From a bacterium (GTDB lineage: Bacteria; Krumholzibacteriota; Krumholzibacteriia; LZORAL124-64-63), in NCBI GenBank assembly GCA_024231905.1, contig JAAEQC010000092.1, positions 276,726 to 340,725 of the forward strand: a stretch of DNA of 64,000 bases. The letters run 5' to 3'. The translations under genes were made by a program, and so were the position numbers. Positions 30,325-38,117 of this stretch are shown here, one piece after another; positions within the stretch are counted from its first letter, which is position 1; every line of letters starts with the position of its first letter. The notes beneath the pieces were generated by a model. The model did no database searches. It had not been told where the DNA came from and saw nothing but the letters and a program-made list of their open reading frames with translations.

Positions 30325-32834
30325 CCCTTTCCTATGCTTTCTGGCCCGTGACCTGGTCCCTGGTATTCCTGACCGGCGCGCTGGCGGGACGTACACTCAC
30401 AGTGCCGTCATGGTTGCCGTTCGCAGGCGTGTGGATCGTGCGGACAGCTGCGGTCGCGCCTTTGTTGCCGGTTCCGCGCACTTTCGGAGTCCTCGTCTGG
30501 TTGCTGGTGTCCCTGTCCGGCCTGCTCTGGTCTTCCGGACGGTCGACGTCGACCGCGCAGGAGCCCGCAGCCGTGGCCGACAGCGCGTTGGCGCCGGCGC
30601 ATACCCAGGCCTGGACGGGGCCGCTCCTGGTCCGCACCACCGGTTTCGCCACGGCTTCCGGGACCGACGGTTGGCAGGCGCCGGCCGTGGTGTTGAACGC
30701 CGCCGGCGAAGACCTTCCTCTTCCGCGGCGGGGCACGGGAATGATGATCCGCGGGCGCGGTGACGGTCCATCGCCGGGCGCCGTGCTGGGCGGCGTGGTC
30801 CAGGCCTCGCTTCCCCGCCGAGCAACCCTGGCCGGGGCCTTCGATGACCGCGAGTTCTTGGCGGGCCGCAGCCTGGAGCGACGGGCGCGGACGAAGGGCC
30901 GGAAGGCCGAATTCGTCACCTTCGCAGAACCTTCCGTCGGTCGTCTGCTGGCTGGGGCTCGCAAGGATCTGCAGAGCCGATTGGCGCGTCTTCTGCCGCC
31001 CCGGGAAGCGCGTCTCGGCGCCGCCGTCCTGCTCGGGGTCCGCAACGCCGATTCCCGTCGTGAATCCTCTTCCTTCACGGGCCTCGGTCTGGCCCACCTC
31101 TTTGCCGTGAGCGGCCTGCACGTGGGGATCCTGGCCGGCTTCGTGGCCGTTCTGGCCGGCGCCCTGGGTGTGGGCCGGCCGTGGCTCGTGCTGGTCATGG
31201 CTCCGCTGGTACCGGCCTATATGTTCCTGACAGGTGTCCCCGGTTCGGTGGTGCGGGCCGGCGGCATGATCCTGCTGGTAACGCTCATCGCTGCTGCCGG
31301 TCGCCGGACCACACCCCTGCGACTGGCGGGTCTCCTCTTCTGGGCCACCGCCGTGTGGGATCCGGCGCGGGTGCTGGACGTGGGGGCGTTGCTTTCCTAC
31401 GCCGCCGCCGCTGGAATCCTCTCCGCCGGGGTTCTCACCGAGGGCTTCGCGTGGACTCCTTCACGACGCTGGAATCTGATCCTGTCGGGCCTCGGGGTGA
31501 GCCTCGCCGCCCAGTGGGCGACCTTGCCCGTGGTTGCCGACTCCTTCGGGCGGATCAGCGCCTGGTCACCCCTGGCCAACCTGCTGGTGGTGCCGATTTT
31601 CGGTCTGCTGGTGGGCCTCCTGGCCGGGTCCCTGGTCCTGGATCCCGTTTTCGCCTGGGGCGCCGAGGGACTCGCCGGTGCCGCCTGGTTGCTGGCGCGG
31701 GGTCTCGCCGGAGCAGTGGCCGCCGGCGGCACCAACCTGGGCGGAACGGTGGGATTGCCGGTCGTGACCTGGCCGTCGCTGGCCACCTGGTTGGGCCTGA
31801 CCGTGTTGCTGGGCTTGACCATCCGCCGCCGCGGCCGATGGCTCCCCGCGGTTCCCCTGATCGTCGTCTGTGGGGCGCTGGTATTCGGCCCTGCAGCCCG
31901 GGGATTGCCGCCGGAATCGGCGCCCCGAGTCGTCGTCTTCGACGTGGGCCAGGGTGACGCCACAGTCGTGGCCTTTCCCGACGGCTGGACCGCGCTCATC
32001 GATGCAGGCGACGCCCCGCGGGCGGGTCCCCAGTCAGGACCCTTCGCCAGAACCATCGCCCCCTGGCTCGTGCGCCAGGGCGTGGACCGGTTCGACGCGG
32101 CCGTCCTGACCCATGGCCACCGGGACCACACGGGCGGGGCGCCGGAGGTTGCAGGACGCTTCGACGTGGGGATCTGGTACGCCGGCGGCCGGAGTGGAAA
32201 CGCCGTGGACGAGGCCTCCGGCCGCTGGTGGCCGCGCACCACCGCCGTGGACACCCTCCACCGCTGGCAGAACTGGGACCTGCTGATCCTCGATCCGGAC
32301 GCCCTGCCGGGAGACTCACACCACGAAAACGACCGCTCCCTGGTGACTGTATTGCGGCGGGACAAGTTGCCGCGGATGATCATGACCGGTGATCTGGAAA
32401 CCGCCGGGGAGCACCGCCTGGCCGCGGCCGGCCTCCTGCCGGCGAATGTGGAGGTATGGAAGGCCGGGCATCACGGCAGCGCCACTTCCGGCGGACTCGA
32501 GTTCCTGGCCACCGTGCGGCCGCGGGTGGTGCTGATCAGCTGCGGCGTGGACAACCGGCACGGGCATCCGAGCCACGATCCCTACGTGGTGGACGGCGAC
32601 ACGGCCCTCGTCCTGCGCACGGATCTGGAAGGTTCGATCACCGTGGATTGGGACGCACGCGGCCGCACATTCGTCTCTTCCATCCGCGGCGGCCGGCGCG
32701 CACGTCTTGACACCGCGCGGGACCGTTCCTACCATGCGGGCGCCCGCGTTTCCGGCGCCCGCGCGACGGCGCCGCCCACCCTTGCCGGAGGCCCGCCATG
32801 GCAGCCCTGCGCAGTACCCGCGAATTGGGACTGA
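30258..32834 (+). CDS. comEC: ComEC/Rec2-type DNA uptake channel
   Basis: ComEC (858 aa) is the inner-membrane channel that takes up single-stranded DNA in natural transformation. It has an N-terminal membrane/OB-like region, the competence domain (GLGLAHLFAVSGLHVGILAGF at about 275-295, then many membrane helices), and a C-terminal metallo-beta-lactamase-like domain (VVVFDVGQGDATVV, LTHGHRDHTGG, KAGHHGSATSG). The start is uncertain: the ATG at 30258 overlaps the diguanylate cyclase by 67 bases, and a GTG at 30348 is possible. The C-terminus overlaps purC by 37 bases. No other competence genes are in the window. Confidence 0.92.
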   Translation: MPLLEQLRRSHRAATRSASYLLTLSYAFWPVTWSLVFLTGALAGRTLTVPSWLPFAGVWIVRTAAVAPLLPVPRTFGVLVWLLVSLSGLLWSSGRSTSTAQEPAAVADSALAPAHTQAWTGPLLVRTTGFATASGTDGWQAPAVVLNAAGEDLPLPRRGTGMMIRGRGDGPSPGAVLGGVVQASLPRRATLAGAFDDREFLAGRSLERRARTKGRKAEFVTFAEPSVGRLLAGARKDLQSRLARLLPPREARLGAAVLLGVRNADSRRESSSFTGLGLAHLFAVSGLHVGILAGFVAVLAGALGVGRPWLVLVMAPLVPAYMFLTGVPGSVVRAGGMILLVTLIAAAGRRTTPLRLAGLLFWATAVWDPARVLDVGALLSYAAAAGILSAGVLTEGFAWTPSRRWNLILSGLGVSLAAQWATLPVVADSFGRISAWSPLANLLVVPIFGLLVGLLAGSLVLDPVFAWGAEGLAGAAWLLARGLAGAVAAGGTNLGGTVGLPVVTWPSLATWLGLTVLLGLTIRRRGRWLPAVPLIVVCGALVFGPAARGLPPESAPRVVVFDVGQGDATVVAFPDGWTALIDAGDAPRAGPQSGPFARTIAPWLVRQGVDRFDAAVLTHGHRDHTGGAPEVAGRFDVGIWYAGGRSGNAVDEASGRWWPRTTAVDTLHRWQNWDLLILDPDALPGDSHHENDRSLVTVLRRDKLPRMIMTGDLETAGEHRLAAAGLLPANVEVWKAGHHGSATSGGLEFLATVRPRVVLISCGVDNRHGHPSHDPYVVDGDTALVLRTDLEGSITVDWDARGRTFVSSIRGGRRARLDTARDRSYHAGARVSGARATAPPTLAGGPPWQPCAVPANWD
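32707..32735 (+). promoter_or_regulatory. sigma-70-type promoter of purC-purH inside the end of comEC
   Basis: A perfect TTGACA (32707-32712), 17-base spacer and TACCAT (32730-32735). The predicted start near 32742 lies 56 bases before the purC ATG. Confidence 0.6.
32736..32762 (+). other. GC hairpin in the purC leader
   Basis: GCGGGCGCC (32736-32744) and GGCGCCCGC (32754-32762) pair perfectly over a 9-base loop, right at the predicted purC start point. It could stop comEC transcripts or shape the purC leader. No purine riboswitch core is recognisable. Confidence 0.45.
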
Positions 32835-33703
32835 ACCCCGATTACGAGGGCAAGGTCCGCGACATGTTCGACCTCGGCGATCAGCTCCTGATCGTTGCCA
32901 CCGACCGCATCTCCGCCTTCGACGTCGTCATGGACGACGTGGTGCCCAACCGGGGAGCCGTGCTCAACGTCATGAGCCTGGCCTGGTTCGAGCGCTTCAC
33001 CGACGTGGTGCCCAACCACGTGGTCACCGCCGACGCGCAGGAATTTCCGGCGCCCTTCGCCGAGCATGCCGGCCGCCTGGGCGGTCGCTCGGTGCTGGTG
33101 CGCAAGGCCGATCGCTTCGACGTGGAGTGCGTAGTGCGGGGCTACGTGGCCGGGTCCGGTTGGAAGTCCTACCGGCAGGACGGCACCATCTGCGGCCATC
33201 GCCTGCCCGAGGGTCTGAGCCTGGCCCAGCAGCTGCCGGAAGCCATCTTCACGCCGTCGACCAAGGAGGACGAGGGGCACGACATCAACATCCCCTTCGA
33301 GACGGTGGTGGAGATGATCGGCGCCGACGACGCGGCCGCCCTGCGGGACATCTCCCTGCGCCTGTACAACGAGGGCGCCGAGTTCGCGCGCCCCCGCGGG
33401 GTCATTCTGGCCGACACCAAATTCGAATTCGGCCGTATCGACGGGCAGATCGTTCTCATCGACGAGGTCCTGACCCCCGACAGCAGCCGCTTCTGGCCGG
33501 CCGATGGGCATCAGCCCGGACGGGAACCTGAGAGCTGGGACAAACAGGTCCTGCGCAACCACCTGGAAACCCTCGACTGGGACCACGCGCCCCCGCCGCC
33601 CTCGCTGCCGGCGGACATCCTCGAGCGCACGTCCCGCCGGTACCGCGAGGTTCTCGACATCCTCTTTCCCTCGGAGGCGACCGCATGGCAAACATATCTG
33701 TAG
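32798..33703 (+). CDS. purC: PurC, SAICAR synthase
   Basis: PurC (301 aa) joins CAIR and aspartate with ATP to give SAICAR in purine synthesis. The family blocks are complete: GKVRDMFDLGDQLLIVATDRISAFDVVM at the N-terminus, VVRGYVAGSGWKSY, IFTPSTKEDEGHDINI and LADTKFEFGRIDGQIVLIDEVLTPDSSRFW. Length is that of the eukaryote-like/longer bacterial form. GCCGGAGG precedes the ATG. It overlaps purH by 19 bases. Confidence 0.97.
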   Translation: MAALRSTRELGLNPDYEGKVRDMFDLGDQLLIVATDRISAFDVVMDDVVPNRGAVLNVMSLAWFERFTDVVPNHVVTADAQEFPAPFAEHAGRLGGRSVLVRKADRFDVECVVRGYVAGSGWKSYRQDGTICGHRLPEGLSLAQQLPEAIFTPSTKEDEGHDINIPFETVVEMIGADDAAALRDISLRLYNEGAEFARPRGVILADTKFEFGRIDGQIVLIDEVLTPDSSRFWPADGHQPGREPESWDKQVLRNHLETLDWDHAPPPPSLPADILERTSRRYREVLDILFPSEATAWQTYL

Positions 33704-35205
33704 ACCGCCGGCGCGCCCTGCTGAGTGTGACCGACAAGAGCGGGCTGGTCGATCTGGCCGCGGTTCTGCGCGATCACGGCTACGAACTGGTGGCCTCCGG
33801 CGGCACGGCCGGCCACCTGCGAGAGGCCGGTTTCGAGGTTACGGGCGTGAGCGACATGACGGGATACCCGGAGATCTTCGGCGGCCGGGTCAAGACCCTC
33901 CACCCGGTGATCCACGGCGGCATCCTCGGACCGACCCACGACGATTTCGCGGCCACCGTCGAGTTGGGCATCGCGCCCATCGACGTAGTGGTGGTCAACC
34001 TATACCGGTTCGAGGAGGCCCTGGCCTCCGGCGCCGGCGACACGGCGGCGGTCGAGAAGATCGACATCGGTGGGCCAACGCTCCTGCGAGCGGCGGCCAA
34101 GAACTTCGACCGGGTGACCGTGGTCCCCGATCCGGCCCACTACCCGGAGTTGTTGGAGGAACTGAAGGTCGGCGACGGCGCCACCAGCCGCGACTTCCGG
34201 CGCCGCATGGCGGCCGTGACCTTCCGCCGCTGCGAGCGCTACAACGAGGCCATCGCCGGCTGGCTTGAAAACGTGACCGGGACCCGTGACGGCGTGGCCC
34301 TGCGCTACGGTGAGAATCCGCACATGGGGGCGGTGTTGCGCCTGCCCGGGGGCGAACTGGCGGCGGTGGGACTCGAACAACACGGCGGCAAGGAACTCTC
34401 CTACAACAACATCGTCGATCTGGTGGCTGCCGTGAAACTCGTGGCCGACTTCGACGAGCCCTGCTGCGGCGTCATCAAGCACACCAATCCCTGCGGCTTC
34501 GGCCTGGGGGCGGGAGTGTCCGGCCTGGAGGCTGCCCTCAAGTGCGATCCGGTGTCGGCCTTCGGCGGCGTGTTCGCCTTCAACGGCGAGATCGACCTGG
34601 AGACGGCGGAGGTCCTGGCGGGCCGCTTTCTGGAGATCATCGTGGCTCCGTCCTTCACGCCCGAAGCGGCTGCGCGGCTGGGCAAGAAGAAGAAAGTGCG
34701 CGTTCTGACGGTGGACATGGGCAGGTTCCTGCGCTCCACCGCGGGTCGTAGCCGCGCCTGGGGCTCGCTCCAGCTATGGCAGGAGGAAGACGCGGGTTTC
34801 CCCGAACTGGAGGAATGGAAGGTGGCGGCGGGAGCGGAGCCCGACGCGGCGACCCGGCGTGCCCTGGAGATGGCCTGGAAGGTCTGCAAGCACGGCAAGA
34901 GCAACGCCATCGTGGTCACCGACGCGGAAGCAACCCTCGGCATGGGCTTCGGCCAGATGAGCCGGGTCGACTCGGTGGAACTGGCGGTGAACAAGGCCGG
35001 TGTGCAGGGCCTGGACCTGCAGGGTTCCGTGGCGGCCTCGGACGGCTTCTTCCCCTTCCCGGACGGCGTTGAGAAATTGGCGGCGGCCGGTGTGCGCGCG
35101 GTGATTGCCCCCGGAGGCTCGATTCGGGACGACGAGGTTGCAGCAGCGGCAGGCGAGTTGGGTCTGACGTTTGTCCTCACCGGACGCAGGCATTTCAACC
35201 ACTGA
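33685..35205 (+). CDS. purH: PurH, bifunctional AICAR transformylase/IMP cyclohydrolase
   Basis: PurH (506 aa) performs the last two steps to IMP. The MGS-like cyclohydrolase domain is at about 1-145 (RALLSVTDKSGLVDLAAVL, GGRVKTLHPVIHGGIL, IDIGGPTLLRAAAKN) and the transformylase at about 180-506, with the catalytic KHTNPCG near residue 268 and the typical RHFNH ending. Fused order and length are normal. It follows purC with overlap, giving a two-gene purine operon. Confidence 0.97.
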   Translation: MANISVDRRRALLSVTDKSGLVDLAAVLRDHGYELVASGGTAGHLREAGFEVTGVSDMTGYPEIFGGRVKTLHPVIHGGILGPTHDDFAATVELGIAPIDVVVVNLYRFEEALASGAGDTAAVEKIDIGGPTLLRAAAKNFDRVTVVPDPAHYPELLEELKVGDGATSRDFRRRMAAVTFRRCERYNEAIAGWLENVTGTRDGVALRYGENPHMGAVLRLPGGELAAVGLEQHGGKELSYNNIVDLVAAVKLVADFDEPCCGVIKHTNPCGFGLGAGVSGLEAALKCDPVSAFGGVFAFNGEIDLETAEVLAGRFLEIIVAPSFTPEAAARLGKKKKVRVLTVDMGRFLRSTAGRSRAWGSLQLWQEEDAGFPELEEWKVAAGAEPDAATRRALEMAWKVCKHGKSNAIVVTDAEATLGMGFGQMSRVDSVELAVNKAGVQGLDLQGSVAASDGFFPFPDGVEKLAAAGVRAVIAPGGSIRDDEVAAAAGELGLTFVLTGRRHFNH

Positions 35206-35231
35206 GCCGGTACCGTATACTCATGGACAGG

Positions 35232-35263
35232 CGGCCCGGTGGGAACCACTTCCCGCCGGGCCG
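35232..35263 (+). other. Long hairpin between purH and the M6 protease gene
   Basis: CGGCCCGGTGGGAA (35232-35245) pairs with TTCCCGCCGGGCCG (35250-35263): 14 bp with one T-G wobble and a 4-base loop. It starts 27 bases after the purH stop and ends 13 bases before the protease ATG. No U-run follows. A TATACT (35216-35221) lies just upstream, so the hairpin may sit in the protease leader. Confidence 0.6.
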
Positions 35264-35276
35264 GTTGCCGAAAGTC

Positions 35277-38117
35277 ATGATGATCCGATCAGGCCCGTAT
35301 CTCGTGCTCCTGATGTGGGCGGCGCTGCTCGCGCCGCTCTTGGTGCGCCCGGCCGTCGCTGACGACCTGGCCGCCCGCCGGTCCGAGCGCCGCGAGCAGA
35401 TCCGTGCCGCCAGCCTGCGCGTGGACAAGGCCGGATCCAGCGCGCTCTTCGGACTCCTGGTCATCCCCGTGGATTTCGCGGACGCCCGCCTGCCGGACGG
35501 CTACGAACCGGGTCTCGATCTGTCCCCACGGCTCGTCGGCGCCTCCGGCGAAACCCTGCACAACTTCTTTGCCACGTCCTCCGGGGGCCGCTGCGACCTG
35601 CGGGTCACCCTTGCACCAACAGTGCATCTCCCCGGCGCTCGCCGCGACTATCTGGAAGGCTTCGCCAGCAGTCCCCACACTCGGACCATGGCGACCCTCG
35701 CCCTGGAGTCCGTGGCGGACACCGGTTTTCCCTTCCGTGAACTGGACATGGACGGCCCGGACGGCCATCCCGGCACCGCCGACGACGACGGTCGCGTGGA
35801 CGGCGTGCTGCTGCTCCACGCAGGATCGGGCACCGAGGACGGGGGCGTCATCCCCGCCCACCAGTTCTACCTGGAGGAACCGGTGATCCAGGACGGCGTG
35901 GCCGCCGACACCTACGCCGTGGCCGGTTACCGCTCGGGCCTCGGCATCTGGGCCCACGAGACCCTTCACATGTTCGGTCTCGAGGAGCGCTACGACCCGC
36001 TCCTGCCGTCGGATGCCGGCGCCAGCGAGATCCATTCCCGCGGCGGCTTGGGCATCTTCAGCGTCATGGCGGCCGGCGCCTGGGGAACGGGGGAGGGCCA
36101 CGGTTGCGCCCTGGTGGACGGCTACTCCGGTTGGCAACTCGGATGGTTTGACGAGGTCGGTATTTCCGGCCGCGGCCTGGGACACCGGATCGAGCCCTCG
36201 GTCACCGGTCGCCAGGTTCACCGGGTGTGGACGAACGGCGAACCGGGCCACGAGTTCTTCCTCATAGAGGTGCGCGACCCTGTTGCCGCAGCGCCGTTCG
36301 ACGCCGCCGTGCCGGGCGGATCCCTGGTGATCTATCACGTGGATGAGACGGTGCCGGACGGCTGGCGTGTGGTTACGGGCAGCGAGTACCATCTGCGGGC
36401 GAGGTTGGTGGAGGCAGACGGGGACGACGGCCTCCGCCGCGGACTCGACGAAGGTTCGGGTGCGGACCTCTTCCCCGGAACCCTTGGGATAGATGCCTGG
36501 ACACCGACCACCCATCCGAACAGCGACGGCTACGCCGGACCGAGTCACGTGTCCCTGACGGGAATCACAAGCGTGGACCGCGCCGTGGACCTGATCGCTC
36601 GCGCCGACGACGGTCCGGCCATCCGCCACGAATTGGCCTTCGGCGACGAAGCCGAACCCGTTCTCGAACTCGTAGTCTTCTCTCTGGCAGGTGAACTCGA
36701 AGCACCGACCGCGACACTCACGGCCCTGCCGCCGGCCCGCGGTTATTTTGCCGGCGGCGGTACGTCGTCCGGCTTCGATCTGGTGCCCCAGGGCGGCTAC
36801 GAGCGACTCGTCCCGGACCGCGCGATCGCCTGGATCCCCGATCTGGACTTGCCGGCCGGTAGCGCCACGGTCTTCCGCCTGCAGATATCCACTCCGGATT
36901 GGGATTCCGCCCCGCTCGAATCCACCTGGCATTGGGACGGGAACGCAGCCGCCCTGGCCTTCACCGGCGTGGCGCCGGGAGGCTGGGAAGTGGATCATCC
37001 GGACGGCACCGGTGGGGCGACCTGGCATCTGTGGTCCGATCCTGCCAATCCGGTGGTCGACGGACGACCCCTCTTCGCCTGCACTGGAGTCGGCGACGAC
37101 ACGCCCACCGCCTGGCCGAACGTGGTCTACGGTTTCGGCGCTCATGCCCGCCTCACCTCACCGCCCCTGGGGCCCGGTGTGGAAGCAGTGCGGATCGTCC
37201 ACGCCTGGGACGCGGAGATCCTGCCCACGGGGACCGGTATGGACGGCGGCACGGTCACCTGGGTCGATGCGGACGGCCGGGAGCATCCAGCCGTTCCCGT
37301 GGACGGTTGGCCTGGGGCCGTGGCGGTTGAGAGTTCGTCAGCGATCCACGGCCGGAATGCCTTCACCGGTCCCATGACCCTGGACGAGAACGAACGGCCC
37401 CTGTGGCGGGTGGATGTCTTCCCGTTGCCGACAGACCTGCCCGGCCCCTGGCGTCTGTGCTTCGCCTTCGCCAGCAACTCGCGCAACGGCGACGGTCTGC
37501 GCCGTGGTTGGATCCTGGCCGAGGCCACGGCTTTGACCACGCTCGTTCCGGCCTCGGCCTGGCAACTGTCCTGGACCGGCGACTCGTTGAACTGGGGCCC
37601 ACCGCCCGGCGGCACCGGCGCGGCGGCGGTTATCCTGCGCCGGGTGGATGGCGTCCTCATCGATCTATCGACCCCGCCCTTGGTGCCGGATCCCGCGGCC
37701 GGAGGTCATGCCGTGCCGGCGTCCCTCATCCGTACTCATCTGCCCGGGCCGGACCGCACCCGCCATGTGCTGCTGGTGGCGGAGGAAATGGCCTATGGAA
37801 CCCTGGTCTCCCGGCCGGTGGTGGTCCAGCTGGACGGCGGCGCCGGGACGACCCCGTTCGCCGGCGCGCCCTGGCCCAATCCCGCCACATCCGAGTTGAG
37901 TTTCACCCTCGACGTCCCCGACGGGGCGAAGCTGCGTTGGCGGATCTATGATGTGCAGGGGCGCCTCCTCAGGGAGGAGAGCCGTACCGCCGGCAGTCAC
38001 CTGATCAGGTGGGACGGCCGGGACCGGGCAGGAAGGCGCGCCCCGGCCGGTGTGTACTTCGTGAAGATCACCGGCGCCACCGTGGAACGGACTCACAAGG
38101 TGGTCTTGCTACATTGA
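35277..38117 (+). CDS. Secreted M6-family metalloprotease with FlgD-Ig C-terminal domain
   Basis: The product (946 aa) has a signal peptide (about 1-24), an M6 (immune inhibitor A-like) peptidase domain with the zinc site HETLHMFG at about 227-234 (HExxH plus Gly, then ERYD), and a Ca-binding-like DMDGPDGHPGTADDDGRVDG stretch before it. A long beta-rich part follows (about 400-850). The last ~80 residues are a FlgD-Ig/type IX-like tail (PWPNPATSELSFTL, LRWRIYDVQGRLLRE, GRRAPAGVYFVKI). ATG 35277 is preferred over 35223 because it puts the signal peptide first; neither has a clear ribosome site. It is coupled to the next gene by stop/start overlap. Confidence 0.85.
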   Translation: MMIRSGPYLVLLMWAALLAPLLVRPAVADDLAARRSERREQIRAASLRVDKAGSSALFGLLVIPVDFADARLPDGYEPGLDLSPRLVGASGETLHNFFATSSGGRCDLRVTLAPTVHLPGARRDYLEGFASSPHTRTMATLALESVADTGFPFRELDMDGPDGHPGTADDDGRVDGVLLLHAGSGTEDGGVIPAHQFYLEEPVIQDGVAADTYAVAGYRSGLGIWAHETLHMFGLEERYDPLLPSDAGASEIHSRGGLGIFSVMAAGAWGTGEGHGCALVDGYSGWQLGWFDEVGISGRGLGHRIEPSVTGRQVHRVWTNGEPGHEFFLIEVRDPVAAAPFDAAVPGGSLVIYHVDETVPDGWRVVTGSEYHLRARLVEADGDDGLRRGLDEGSGADLFPGTLGIDAWTPTTHPNSDGYAGPSHVSLTGITSVDRAVDLIARADDGPAIRHELAFGDEAEPVLELVVFSLAGELEAPTATLTALPPARGYFAGGGTSSGFDLVPQGGYERLVPDRAIAWIPDLDLPAGSATVFRLQISTPDWDSAPLESTWHWDGNAAALAFTGVAPGGWEVDHPDGTGGATWHLWSDPANPVVDGRPLFACTGVGDDTPTAWPNVVYGFGAHARLTSPPLGPGVEAVRIVHAWDAEILPTGTGMDGGTVTWVDADGREHPAVPVDGWPGAVAVESSSAIHGRNAFTGPMTLDENERPLWRVDVFPLPTDLPGPWRLCFAFASNSRNGDGLRRGWILAEATALTTLVPASAWQLSWTGDSLNWGPPPGGTGAAAVILRRVDGVLIDLSTPPLVPDPAAGGHAVPASLIRTHLPGPDRTRHVLLVAEEMAYGTLVSRPVVVQLDGGAGTTPFAGAPWPNPATSELSFTLDVPDGAKLRWRIYDVQGRLLREESRTAGSHLIRWDGRDRAGRRAPAGVYFVKITGATVERTHKVVLLH

